A stretch of DNA of 64,000 nucleotides from an uncultured Parabacteroides sp. (GTDB taxonomy: Bacteria > Bacteroidota > Bacteroidia > Bacteroidales > Tannerellaceae), in contig CALCST010000023.1 in assembly GCA_937894065.1 (NCBI GenBank), positions 1 through 64,000 of the forward strand, given 5' to 3'. Shown piece by piece: positions 39,946-49,031 of the stretch. The number at the start of each line of letters is the position of its first letter. Position 1 is the first letter of the stretch. Under the pieces are notes generated by a model. The model worked only from the letters and a program-made list of their open reading frames with translations. It was not told the DNA's origin and did no database searches. Both the position numbers and the translations under genes were made by a program.

Positions 39946-42279
39946 TTACTTTTTATATTTGGCAACTCTTTCATCGTTTATTACACCTTTCCAGTTAAGA
40001 CCAAATGCAAAATCATATACATTTCCTTCACTGTCCTTGTAACATTTCATGTCATGTGAAGTATCTTCAAACTGCTCTTCTACGGTTTTCATATCTGCTG
40101 GCATTTGTAATGGTAAAAGTGCTGAAGGTTCTGCTTCGCCACTTATAATATCTAGCATTGCCTGATTCTGAACATCAAAACCAATTAGTATAGCATCAGC
40201 CGAAGGTTCAAATTCTGACATGACGGTTGGATTTGTCATAGACAAGGAAACAATAACTGGTTTTCCTTTCATTTTCTGTTTTGTTTCAATTACAGACAGC
40301 ATATCTTGTTTATTGGCTGTTTTTACAGATTTACCCTTATAGCTTCTGTTTGTAAAGTCTTCAAAAGGATCACCGCCAGAAAGACTCTTCGCTCTTGCGT
40401 GTGTCGCTGTGTAATCGTTGTATTGCAAGCTGATTGGCATATATCCGTTTCCTCCTTTATCACGATCAGCTTTATCATATCCGACACCACTATTAGGGCT
40501 TGTAATGAATACTATTGCGAAATCTGCTTCTTCAGGATTTTCAACCAGTGTATAATATTTCTTTACTAAATCAAGATTGACCGGATAATCTGTATGAGCT
40601 TCGCTAACAGTTCCAAAGAATCCTTTCACAGCAGGGAAGTAGCGTTTAGGAATGTACACCTTTTTGCTCTTGTTCATAGGCAGAACATTGTTCTTGTTTT
40701 TTACCATGACGATTGATTGAAGCTGAGTGTTATAAGCTTCTTTCATGAAATCAGGATTACCTACGGTTTTCTGTGATTCTTCCGGATCGAGATATGGATT
40801 TTCAAACAGTCCTGTTCTGAATATATTCATAAGCAGTCTTACTGCAGACAATTCAAATCTTTCTCTCATTGCTTTTTCTCCAAATTCCTTTACACCCATC
40901 TGATATGCTTCAAGCACAGGACCCTTGTCGTTGTTTCCGCCAAATTGATCAACTCCTGCTTTCAAAATAGCATAGTGACGTTCTGCTACGGTCATATTTT
41001 CCGCACCCCAAGGTTTTCCGGCAAATGTTTCAACACCTGTTTCATCTGCAGTGATTCCCCAGTCAGTACATACAACACCTTCATATTTATATTTATTTCT
41101 CAACTCATCTGTTATAAGAAATTTGTTGTAGCTATTGGCTATATCAACTCCTCCGCCATTCTGACCGACAGATATTGTGTAATAAGGCATAACTGCTGAA
41201 GCCATCTTAGTTTTACCCTCAAGTTTAAATGCCCCCTCTGTAAAAGGTTTTTTCAATTCTTCCCAGTTTTTCCCTGGATAAACAGCATATTTACCATAGG
41301 CATAGTGTGCATCTCTGCCTGCTTCGCCTGGTCCGCCTCCAGGCCAGTGTTTAATCATTGCGTTTACACTGTGAAATCCCCATCCGTCTTTTATTTCACT
41401 TTCGCCTTCAGATGTTTGGAATCCGTCAACATATGCTCTTGCCATATCTGCAGATAATTGTGAGTCTTCGCCAAAAGTTCCGCTCACTCTGCTCCATCGC
41501 GGTTCAGTTGCCATATCAATCTGAGGCGATAGGGCAGTAGCTATACCTAATGCTCTGTATTCAATAGATGCAATTTCTCCGAATCGTTTGGTAAGTTCCG
41601 GGCGGAATGTTGCTGCTAATCCAAGTGATCCTGGCCAAAGTGATATTTGTCCGCCACTACCATAGTTATATTCAGTGTCCGCTGCAGTTGCATGTCGTGG
41701 ATCGGAACTGTTGTTGGCAGGAATACCATGTCCAATACCTTCAACAAGAGCTTGAACATTGTTGTTCCATTCGGCAGCAATAGCTGGACTTTGAACTTTA
41801 GTAATCAATACGTGACGTAAATTGTCTTCGGTGAGGAATTTTCTTTGGGCATCAGAAATATCTGAAGCCTTTGCTCCGCTTTCGTTAAAAGGTTTTCCGT
41901 TATATGTTGAAGCTCCAAAACCTTTACTTGCACCAGGAATAGACTGATGTGCGCTATATAACATCAATCCGGCAATTTCCTCTATGGAAAGTTGTGATGC
42001 CAAATCTTTTGAACGCTCAAGTGCATCTTTTCTCCAATCTTCGTAAATGTCAAGTTTCCCGTTTTTGTTCAAATCTTTGAAAGCCAAACCGTCTATAGTC
42101 AGAATCTTAATGCCGGATTTTGTGGAATAACCAAGAGTTGCACCGGCATCTTGCGTGATAATGTTGTAAGAACCTTTTTCTTTTTCTGTCCATTTACGGT
42201 TAGAACATGCTGCTGATGATAATAGTACAGCTCCAATCATTCCATAGGCTGTACATTTTCTTAATTGCTGCTTTTTCAT
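39946..42279 (-). CDS. Lipoprotein glycoside hydrolase family 3 (beta-glucosidase-like)
   Basis: This 777-residue protein has a lipobox SSAAC (Cys25). The N-terminal GH3 barrel has RHVLITKVQSP, HGIPANNSSDPRH, ALSPQIDMATEPRWSR, TFGEDSQLSADMA, IKHWPGGGPGE and the nucleophile Asp406 in VVCTDWGIT. The C-terminal alpha/beta sandwich follows (NVLPMNKSKKVYI, PVIVSLSMTNPTV). An EF-hand-like loop DLNKNGKLDIYE (69-80) lies before the barrel and may bind calcium. The substrate is uncertain; beta-glucosides or xylosides are typical. It is monocistronic, with no SusCD pair nearby. Confidence 0.92.
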   Translation of the reverse strand: MKKQQLRKCTAYGMIGAVLLSSAACSNRKWTEKEKGSYNIITQDAGATLGYSTKSGIKILTIDGLAFKDLNKNGKLDIYEDWRKDALERSKDLASQLSIEEIAGLMLYSAHQSIPGASKGFGASTYNGKPFNESGAKASDISDAQRKFLTEDNLRHVLITKVQSPAIAAEWNNNVQALVEGIGHGIPANNSSDPRHATAADTEYNYGSGGQISLWPGSLGLAATFRPELTKRFGEIASIEYRALGIATALSPQIDMATEPRWSRVSGTFGEDSQLSADMARAYVDGFQTSEGESEIKDGWGFHSVNAMIKHWPGGGPGEAGRDAHYAYGKYAVYPGKNWEELKKPFTEGAFKLEGKTKMASAVMPYYTISVGQNGGGVDIANSYNKFLITDELRNKYKYEGVVCTDWGITADETGVETFAGKPWGAENMTVAERHYAILKAGVDQFGGNNDKGPVLEAYQMGVKEFGEKAMRERFELSAVRLLMNIFRTGLFENPYLDPEESQKTVGNPDFMKEAYNTQLQSIVMVKNKNNVLPMNKSKKVYIPKRYFPAVKGFFGTVSEAHTDYPVNLDLVKKYYTLVENPEEADFAIVFITSPNSGVGYDKADRDKGGNGYMPISLQYNDYTATHARAKSLSGGDPFEDFTNRSYKGKSVKTANKQDMLSVIETKQKMKGKPVIVSLSMTNPTVMSEFEPSADAILIGFDVQNQAMLDIISGEAEPSALLPLQMPADMKTVEEQFEDTSHDMKCYKDSEGNVYDFAFGLNWKGVINDERVAKYKK

Positions 42280-42553
42280 TTTTATAAGTAAAATAAGTGG
42301 TTTTATAAAGTTAATATCCGAAAATCTTAAATACTAAACAAACAATTGAATATAAAATAAACTTACTTATATGTTTTGTTGTTTTGTGTTTCGAATACAA
42401 TTAATAGTATAAAAGTAGTGAATATATTTTATTTATTATCCAATTTACTTGATTTTGTTTTTGCAGTGTATAATATATACGATGATATAGAATATAATTG
42501 AGATAAAAATATGTCCGAAAGTGTTTTGTAATACATTCGGAAGAAAATTAACG
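42280..42553. other. AT-rich intergenic region between the GH3 gene and the efflux operon
   Basis: This contains the presumed GH3 promoter region (TAACTTTA near 42307-42316 on the minus strand is a near match to the -7 box) and a small hairpin TCCGAA/TTCGGA around 42513-42542. I see no gene. Confidence 0.5.
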
Positions 42554-42589
42554 TAGGTTCGAATGTAATTATATTTACATTCGAACCTA
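42554..42589 (-). terminator. Hairpin after the efflux operon
   Basis: TAGGTTCGAATGTAA and TTACATTCGAACCTA form a near-perfect 15-bp stem with a 6-base loop, 25 bases after the MFS stop codon. There is only a weak T-run. GGTTCGAAT resembles a tRNA T-loop, but there is no tRNA here. Confidence 0.65.
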
Positions 42590-42613
42590 TATAATGGTTA
42601 CATTCATATATCT

Positions 42614-44173
42614 TTATTCAAGATTATCATCTTTATCTGAAAATTCAAGTTTGTTTTCTCCTTTATATAATTCCCAGATTCTGTATCCGATAATAATAAG
42701 TAATATGATTGTACCTTGTATACAAACCCATCCGAACAGCTCCTTCATACTAACCATTGTAGCTTGTCTGTTTACTTCGGCATACAATTCTTTTATTGGG
42801 GCATTGGGCATCCATTCATGTAGTTGGTCAATATCCCTACCAACAATTCCTATTTTGTCCACTTGAAGGAGACGCATCCATCTGTTAAGAATAGCTGTTC
42901 CTAAAGGAGTGGCAATACTTGTCCTTATAAAACTTAGAACACACAATGCCTGAAAGAAATGCTTGAACGGAACACTCAATGCTATATATATTGTAAGGGA
43001 AATGTACAGAATACCATGACCTAGCCCTCGTAAGAAGTTCGGAAAATAAAGACTTTCAATATTCAAATCCGGATAAATAAGGAAATACATATAATATTGG
43101 TAAATCACTACTAAAAGAAATCCTATGAATATAAGCATCTTAAATCCTTTTTTTAATATTGCTTTACGATAAAAAACGGTTGCAGAACCACATAGTATTC
43201 CTGCAAAAGCGAACCAATTAATTGATATACTATTCAGATTATCATAGTTCAGAATTCTTGACATAAGCAGGTTTTGAAGAACTGATGATGTTGTCTGATT
43301 AAGGCATAACATAAGGAAAAGCAACAGAACGATAGGAAAATTCTTGTATCGTAATGTCTGGAATTCAATGTATGGACGTTTTAAACTTGCCATTCTGTTT
43401 ATATTTATCAAAATGGCAACAACTGCTATTACTGCTGCTATTCTTATCTCCCAACTGTAAAACCAATCGAAGTATTCTCCATATATACAAATGAAGACTA
43501 CAGAAAACAGCATTATCGTCCATATAACGGCACTAGTCCAGTCGATACCATAAAGAGGCATCAGTTTGCATTTACGAATATGCCTTGTCAGCAAATAGAG
43601 GGTTATCCATGCTACTAATAACAAACATATAACAAAATAATGCATATATTGCCAATTGGCTAAATCAGTAAGATGCATTGCCACGATACCAGAAACTTGA
43701 ATGCTTTCCAAAACGACAATATAAATCACCGGATAAAAGACTGAAAAGTTTCCTGAAGGTGTTACTGTCAGTCGGATATTTGAGAAACATTCAAAGGTTC
43801 CCCACATCCTGAAGAATCCAGATATGAAGCAGGTTATTATCAAAATGAGCTGGTTATGTACATTTATAGCAATAATATTACATATAATTAGGATAGGACA
43901 TACAGTCATAAGAATTGACCTTGTGGTAAATCTGAATTTTAGTCGTATAAGGATTGGAAATATGATGGTCATTCCTATGAACGAAGCATATCCTGCCATC
44001 ATAACGTCCTCTTGTATCCAACCCAAAGCACTTGACATCTGATATGCTGTGGGCAGGAATACTCCACCGTTGAATTGGAATATCATTGCACAAATCAATG
44101 ATATAACAATACATACAGGTGTAGGAACTTTTTCTTTGAAATATATAACTCTGGGTAAATGTGAGAAATCCAT
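42614..44173 (-). CDS. MFS transporter, inner-membrane pump of a tripartite efflux system
   Basis: This 519-residue protein has about 14 hydrophobic helices, as in the DHA2/EmrB group, though the motif A and C signatures are weak in this Bacteroidetes branch. The N-terminus is MDFSHLPRVIYFKEKVPTP and the last helix is GTIILLIIIGYRIW, with a charged tail. It lies 2 bases after an HlyD-type adaptor gene and downstream of a TolC-type channel gene, so it is the pump of an EmrAB-TolC-like exporter. The substrate is unknown. Confidence 0.85.
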   Translation of the reverse strand: MDFSHLPRVIYFKEKVPTPVCIVISLICAMIFQFNGGVFLPTAYQMSSALGWIQEDVMMAGYASFIGMTIIFPILIRLKFRFTTRSILMTVCPILIICNIIAINVHNQLILIITCFISGFFRMWGTFECFSNIRLTVTPSGNFSVFYPVIYIVVLESIQVSGIVAMHLTDLANWQYMHYFVICLLLVAWITLYLLTRHIRKCKLMPLYGIDWTSAVIWTIMLFSVVFICIYGEYFDWFYSWEIRIAAVIAVVAILININRMASLKRPYIEFQTLRYKNFPIVLLLFLMLCLNQTTSSVLQNLLMSRILNYDNLNSISINWFAFAGILCGSATVFYRKAILKKGFKMLIFIGFLLVVIYQYYMYFLIYPDLNIESLYFPNFLRGLGHGILYISLTIYIALSVPFKHFFQALCVLSFIRTSIATPLGTAILNRWMRLLQVDKIGIVGRDIDQLHEWMPNAPIKELYAEVNRQATMVSMKELFGWVCIQGTIILLIIIGYRIWELYKGENKLEFSDKDDNLE

Positions 44174-44175
44174 AC

Positions 44176-45213
44176 TTAATCAAAATCAACAATACATTCC
44201 ACATTCATACCGGCACGAAGGCGGTTCAGATTCTCAACTTTATTGTTTTCCGTAAATTCAATTCTGACAGGAATTCTTTGCTCAACTTTGACGAAGTTTC
44301 CGGCTGAGTTGTCTTGTGGAATTATAGAATAGAAAGAACCGGTTGCATCGGATATTGAAGATATTCTACCTTCAAATGTTACACCTGGAATAGCATCAAC
44401 CTTTACTTCGACTAATTGGCCAACACCCATATTAGTAGTTTGAGTCTCTTTGTAATTGGCAATAACCCATTTTTCTGTACCGTCCACCAAAGTGACTAGA
44501 GTTTGTCCAGGCTGAACCAATTCTCCTTCATGGATGTTTTTTCGTCCAGTTACGCCATCTGTTGTTGCCAGGATTACAGTGTAGGAAAGGTTTAGTTTTG
44601 CCAAATTCAATGCTGCTTCAGCTACTTTTATTGCTGATTCATTTTGTTCAAGTCTCTGTGTCTGTTCTTCCTTAATCAGAGAAGTTGACTGACGCTGACG
44701 CAACAATTGCTCATATCTGGCTTTTGTCGCTTCATATTCAGTTTTCATACGGTCAAATTGTTGTGGAGTAACAGCTTCTTCCTTCATTAGCTCTAAATAA
44801 CGCTTGTATTCAGTTTCGGCATTTTGCATTCTTATGTATTGCTCATCGATAGCAGCTTCGGTGACCAAAATATCATTTTGTGTCGTGTTGATTGTTGTGT
44901 ACATTGCAGTTTTACCGATAAGAGCGTTCTGATAGTCAGCCTCGGCTTGTGCGACTTTAAGTCTATATTCTGTATCTTCTATAATAACCAAAGTATCACC
45001 CTTTTTTACAGACTGATATTCTTCATAACATATTTTCTTAACAAAACCTTGAACTCGCGTATTTATAGGAGTAAGGTGTTGCTTGATTTGAGCATTGTCA
45101 GTATATTCAACACTTCCTATATGAAAAAAACGTCCGAATGCCCAGCTGCATCCTGCAACTATAACTAAAATAATGATGAAGTTAGGGATGATTCTTCTCT
45201 TATTGCTTATCAT
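44176..45213 (-). CDS. HlyD/EmrA-family periplasmic adaptor
   Basis: This 345-residue protein has an N-terminal anchor helix (about 9-27), then a biotinyl-lipoyl-like half motif (TRVQGFVKKICYEEYQSVKKGDTLVII), a long coiled-coil hairpin (about 85-195, ALIGKTAMYTT to EAALNLAKLN), the second lipoyl half (ATTDGVTGRKNIHEGELVQPGQTLVTLV) and a beta barrel (VEVKVDAIPGVTFEGRI). It links the MFS pump to the outer-membrane channel. It sits between tolC-like and MFS genes on one transcript. Confidence 0.92.
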   Translation of the reverse strand: MISNKRRIIPNFIIILVIVAGCSWAFGRFFHIGSVEYTDNAQIKQHLTPINTRVQGFVKKICYEEYQSVKKGDTLVIIEDTEYRLKVAQAEADYQNALIGKTAMYTTINTTQNDILVTEAAIDEQYIRMQNAETEYKRYLELMKEEAVTPQQFDRMKTEYEATKARYEQLLRQRQSTSLIKEEQTQRLEQNESAIKVAEAALNLAKLNLSYTVILATTDGVTGRKNIHEGELVQPGQTLVTLVDGTEKWVIANYKETQTTNMGVGQLVEVKVDAIPGVTFEGRISSISDATGSFYSIIPQDNSAGNFVKVEQRIPVRIEFTENNKVENLNRLRAGMNVECIVDFD

Positions 45214-45259
45214 ATCTTTTTATTTTTAAGTTTCTGATTAAATAAAATTGTGTTTGATC

Positions 45260-46567
45260 TTATAAACTGCCAGTAATTTTCTTAAGCAGGAAATATTGGT
45301 AAAGTATACCAATCTGGTCATTTGCAAGTTTCAGCTCCATATCCAGCTGCATATTACTTGCGTCAAGCATATCCGTAATTAGTGACAGACCGTTAAGATA
45401 ACGTTGCTGGACGATTTTGTAGTTTTCGTGAGCCAACTGTACACTCTTCTTTTGTGTACGCAGACGGACATAAGCTTCATCCAGTCCGATATATGCTTCA
45501 TGTAATGCATTATCTATTTCTTCCTCGATAAGTTTTCTTTTCTCCTCAGATTTCATTGTGGAGATTTTCGCCTTTTTGAGTTTTTTGTTGCTTTTGAATA
45601 AAGCATCAATATTATAAGAGACTTCAACACCAGCAAACCAATAAGTGAAATTATTATTCATTGGAGGAACTTCAATAAGGATAGGTCCACTGAATTCATT
45701 TGTTGCAAAAAGGCTAATGTTTGGACGGCGCTCTGCCTTAATCATTTGTTGTTCACTAAGGTTTAATTCAATAGCCTTTTGGGCAAGTTTCATTTTAGGT
45801 GTATTGTCAATATCTTCTCTCCAGGCTGATTCTGTTCCTTTATCAATGGAATATTTAACAAGCATAGTTGTATCTGGCAATAATTTTATTGCTGGGTCAA
45901 GACCAATTGTTGTAGAAAGATGATGATTGATTACGTTCATCTTATTTTCTGTAGTTGTCAGACCAAGTTCCAAATTCTGTAACTGAAGTTCATATCGAGT
46001 AATGTCACTTTTTAATGCTGTTCCTTGTTTATATGCTGCTTGCATATCTTTTACAAGAAGTTTAGTCTGTTCTATGTTTTTTTGGTATACAACGACTTGA
46101 TTCCTTAATTGAAATAAATCAAGATAATAGCCAAGTAATATAAAGCGTAAGTCCTGTTTTTGCTGTGAAAGTTCAAGTTCTGCAATTTGTTGATGTAATT
46201 GTTTGTTTCTGATATTTTCGGAAATTTTTCCTCCTGCATATACAACTTGAGATGCTTTAAGAGCAAATGAATTTCCGAAATGAGGCATTTCTGCATGTAT
46301 AGCATTTGAAAAATCTCTATCAGTCATATATCCGTCACCAATATAATTTAAAGACAAGTGAGCTTTTATATCTGGCAATTTGTCGTTTTTAGCTACTTTT
46401 ATAGCTTGTTCCGCTTCGTCAATAGCTATAGAACGTATTTTAATTGCCTTACTGTTTTCATCTGCCAATTGGAACATTTCCTCGATGGTGAGAATTTTGT
46501 ACTGTGCAGATATTCCAATAAATGAACATAACAATGTAAAACCTAGAAACAATCTTCTTTTAATCAT
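45260..46567 (-). CDS. TolC-family outer-membrane efflux channel
   Basis: This is a 435-residue protein from the ATG at 46567 (MIKRRLFLGF) with a signal peptide ending ISA before QYK. It has two repeats of long alpha-helical hairpins with family patterns (LTIEEMFQLADENSKAIKI, PDIKAHLSLNYIGDG, VVYAGGKISENIRNKQ, AYKQGTALKSDITRYELQLQNLE, QQRYLNGLSLITDMLDASNMQLD). It is the first gene of the efflux operon and is divergent from an AraC regulator 230 bases away. Confidence 0.92.
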   Translation of the reverse strand: MIKRRLFLGFTLLCSFIGISAQYKILTIEEMFQLADENSKAIKIRSIAIDEAEQAIKVAKNDKLPDIKAHLSLNYIGDGYMTDRDFSNAIHAEMPHFGNSFALKASQVVYAGGKISENIRNKQLHQQIAELELSQQKQDLRFILLGYYLDLFQLRNQVVVYQKNIEQTKLLVKDMQAAYKQGTALKSDITRYELQLQNLELGLTTTENKMNVINHHLSTTIGLDPAIKLLPDTTMLVKYSIDKGTESAWREDIDNTPKMKLAQKAIELNLSEQQMIKAERRPNISLFATNEFSGPILIEVPPMNNNFTYWFAGVEVSYNIDALFKSNKKLKKAKISTMKSEEKRKLIEEEIDNALHEAYIGLDEAYVRLRTQKKSVQLAHENYKIVQQRYLNGLSLITDMLDASNMQLDMELKLANDQIGILYQYFLLKKITGSL

Positions 46568-46707
46568 ATAATATGTTTTATATTTATTTCGGGACACTCT
46601 TGTCCTAATATTATTCCCTAAAAATTATAGTGCAATACAACCTGTTGATAATGTTCTATATATCTTTTGTTGTCTTATTTTTGCCTAAAAAACTTGCGTC
46701 TGTTATT

Positions 46708-46739
46708 TTTGATTTTGCAAAAGTAAAATATTAATTTTG
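46708..46739 (+). promoter_or_regulatory. Promoter of the AraC-family regulator gene
   Basis: TTTG (46708-46711), 20 bases, then TAATTTTG (46732-46739) match the Bacteroidetes promoter well. It overlaps the likely -7 box of the divergent efflux operon. Confidence 0.7.
46718..46725 (-). promoter_or_regulatory. Probable -7 box of the efflux operon
   Basis: TACTTTTG on the minus strand matches TAnnTTTG and lies within the AraC promoter, so the two divergent promoters share DNA and would be controlled together. The -33 box is weak, consistent with need for an activator. Confidence 0.45.
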
Positions 46740-46797
46740 GTCAGAATTTTCATAAAAAGCAACAATATTATCCTTTTATGCCAGAATTAAGAATAAT

Positions 46798-47601
46798 ATG
46801 AACAAGGAGCAACGAGCGTATATAAATATAATTAATGATTCATCTCCTACTGAAATATATATAAAAAAGACAGGCTGGGAAGGCGTGAATCTTGATAATC
46901 ATTCACATCCGAAGTTTCAGATTATATATATGCTTTCTGGAACTTTGAGAATTCAGATTGGAGAGAATAACTATTTTGTTCCTGAAAAGCATATAGCTTG
47001 GATTCCTGGAGGAACAGAACATAAATTGTCCAGCAACAATAAAAGAATATCTATAGTGATTTTTTATTGTAATCTTAAGTTTGAGCCGGGCGATAGAAGA
47101 AATAATTTTTACATATATAATACGAACGCTGTTATTTCAGAAACGTTGAAGTTTCTTGCAACAGGAAATGCTAAAATTAGTATTGACGAGTCAAAGGATT
47201 TATATAATTATGCATTAGGATTTCTGAATTTCCTGCCAATTATGAATAAGAATCTGGAATTTATGTTTCAGGCTAAAGTAATTCCCAATGATTCACGTAT
47301 ACGTCCGGTGCTTAAATATATAGTGGAACATTCAAATGAAGATATAACATTAGCTTCTTTGGCTGAGAAGTTCGGTTTTTCAGTCAGAAACCTTAGCCGT
47401 TTATTGCAGGGTTCAGGAATACGTTTCAACCGTTATTTGAATCAGCAGCGTATAATTCGTGCAATAGAATTGTTTACCGATGGAGGTAAAACTATGCAAC
47501 AGATAGCATTCGATGTTGGTTTCAGTACACCGAATAATTTCAATAGAGTATTTAAACAAATCACAGGAACATCTCCGGGTGGATTCTTGCGTGATAAATA
47601 A
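46798..47601 (+). CDS. AraC-family transcriptional regulator, likely control of the efflux operon
   Basis: This 267-residue protein has an N-terminal cupin-like sensor domain (HSHPKFQIIYMLSGTLRIQIGEN, IAWIPGGTEHKLSS) and a C-terminal double helix-turn-helix (DITLASLAEKFGFSVRNLSRLLQ, MQQIAFDVGFSTPNNFNRVFKQITGTSPGGF). The divergent position next to the tolC-HlyD-MFS genes, with overlapping promoters, suggests it regulates that operon in response to a small ligand. The inducer is unknown. Confidence 0.92.
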   Translation: MNKEQRAYINIINDSSPTEIYIKKTGWEGVNLDNHSHPKFQIIYMLSGTLRIQIGENNYFVPEKHIAWIPGGTEHKLSSNNKRISIVIFYCNLKFEPGDRRNNFYIYNTNAVISETLKFLATGNAKISIDESKDLYNYALGFLNFLPIMNKNLEFMFQAKVIPNDSRIRPVLKYIVEHSNEDITLASLAEKFGFSVRNLSRLLQGSGIRFNRYLNQQRIIRAIELFTDGGKTMQQIAFDVGFSTPNNFNRVFKQITGTSPGGFLRDK

Positions 47602-47633
47602 CATTTAAAGTTACAATAACTTTATCTTTTTTG

Positions 47634-47641
47634 TACTTTTG
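47634..47641 (+). promoter_or_regulatory. Probable -7 box of the threonine ammonia-lyase gene
   Basis: TACTTTTG matches TAnnTTTG 19 bases before the start codon at 47661, giving a very short leader. The -33 region is weak (GTTA). Confidence 0.5.
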
Positions 47642-47660
47642 CGCAGTTAAAAATAATAAT

Positions 47661-48857
47661 ATGCTAACATTAGATAGAATTTATCAGGCTTCTTATGCTT
47701 TACGTACGGTGATTCGTCGTACGGATTTGATATTTGCTCCACGGATTAATCCAAAGAGTCAAATATATCTTAAACCGGAAAATCTTCAAGTTACAGGTTC
47801 ATTCAAAGTCCGTGGTGCTTGTTTTAAGATTTCCCAGTTGACAAAAGAAGAGAAGGAGAGAGGCGTTGTTGCCTGCTCTGCCGGAAATCATGCTCAAGGC
47901 GTTGCTCTTTCTGCAACGGCTCATGGAATAAAATCACTTATTTGTTTGCCTGATAATGCTCCTATATCAAAGGTTGAAGCAACTAAAGCATTAGGTGCTG
48001 ATGTTTGTCTGGTTGAAGGTGTATATGATGACGCTTATCAGAAAGCCTTGCAGTTGCGTGATGAAAAAGGTTACACATTTATCCATCCTTTTGATGATGA
48101 AGATGTAATTGCTGGACAGGGAACAATTGGTCTGGAACTTTTGGAACAATTACCGGATGTGGATGCTGTTATAGTTCCAATCGGTGGCGGTGGACTTATA
48201 TCAGGTGTTGCATTTGCAATTAAACAACTAAATCCTAAAATAAAGGTTTATGGAGTTCAGGCTCAAGGTGCTCCTAGTATGCAACAGGCAATAAGTCATG
48301 GTAAAATTGAGCGACTTGAATCAGTCCGAACTATTGCAGACGGAATCGCAGTAAAAGAACCAGGAGTAAATACATTCGACTATTGCCAGCAGTTTGTTGA
48401 TGATATTGTAACAGTTAACGATGATGAAATCTCAACAGCAATACTAGCTTTGATTGAACAACAGAAGCTGATAGCAGAAGGTGCAGGTGCTGTTTCTGTT
48501 GCTGCTGCAATGTTCAATAAAGTTCCAGTTGAAGGAAAGAAAGTTATATGCCTTGTGTCAGGTGGAAATATTGATGTTACTATTTTGTCTCGTGTCATAG
48601 GTCGTGGCCTTCAGAAGTCAGGACGTTCAGTCACAATGACTATCGAACTTGTTGACAAGCCTGGACAGCTTCAGCATGTTTCTGAGATTATTGCACGCTG
48701 TGGCGCTAATGTTGTTTCTGTTTATCACGAGCGTGTAAGCCATACAAAAGATATTAATGGCTGTTATCTGCATCTTGAAATGGAGACAAGAAATCAGCAA
48801 CAGATAAATGAAATACAGCAGGCTTTGACTGTTGCGGGTTATAGGATTATAAGTTAA
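47661..48857 (+). CDS. ilvA: Threonine ammonia-lyase (threonine dehydratase) with ACT domain
   Basis: This is a 398-residue protein from the ATG at 47661. It is a fold-type II PLP enzyme with the lysine Lys49 in TGSFKVRGA, SAGNHAQGVALSA, the glycine loop IPIGGGGLISG-like (VPIGGGGLISG), and VSGGNIDVT near the end of the catalytic domain. The C-terminus is a single ACT domain (TMTIELVDKPGQLQHVSEII to HLEMETR), which may bind isoleucine or another regulator. It converts threonine to 2-oxobutanoate for isoleucine synthesis or threonine breakdown. A longer frame to 47631 lacks the usual N-terminus. Confidence 0.94.
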   Translation: MLTLDRIYQASYALRTVIRRTDLIFAPRINPKSQIYLKPENLQVTGSFKVRGACFKISQLTKEEKERGVVACSAGNHAQGVALSATAHGIKSLICLPDNAPISKVEATKALGADVCLVEGVYDDAYQKALQLRDEKGYTFIHPFDDEDVIAGQGTIGLELLEQLPDVDAVIVPIGGGGLISGVAFAIKQLNPKIKVYGVQAQGAPSMQQAISHGKIERLESVRTIADGIAVKEPGVNTFDYCQQFVDDIVTVNDDEISTAILALIEQQKLIAEGAGAVSVAAAMFNKVPVEGKKVICLVSGGNIDVTILSRVIGRGLQKSGRSVTMTIELVDKPGQLQHVSEIIARCGANVVSVYHERVSHTKDINGCYLHLEMETRNQQQINEIQQALTVAGYRIIS

Positions 48858-48892
48858 TTCCTATTTATTCAAAGAGTATAAAACAGTACTAA

Positions 48893-48954
48893 ACCCGGCA
48901 ATTATCGGGATAGAACCTGGCTTAGTTTGGGCTCGCTCTCGATAGCTGCCGGGT
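48893..48954 (+). terminator. Terminator after threonine ammonia-lyase
   Basis: ACCCGGCA and TGCCGGGT, extended by TTATCGGGA/CTCGATAG, form a GC-rich hairpin followed by ATGTGTTTTTA. Confidence 0.75.
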
Positions 48955-48970
48955 ATGTGTTTTTACAAAT

Positions 48971-49003
48971 GTTGCTGTTATATTTTATTGAAATATATTT
49001 TTG
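48971..49003 (+). promoter_or_regulatory. Promoter of the metzincin-like lipoprotein gene
   Basis: GTTG (48971-48974), 21 bases, then TATTTTTG (48996-49003) fit the Bacteroidetes promoter, 28 bases before the first ATG. Confidence 0.6.
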
Positions 49004-49031
49004 TTGTATTCCATACTTACATTAATATAAA

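Noticed and set aside
42554..42589. tRNA T-arm (GGTTCGAAT)
   Set aside because: It is one arm of a simple 15-bp hairpin; no acceptor or anticodon arms are present.
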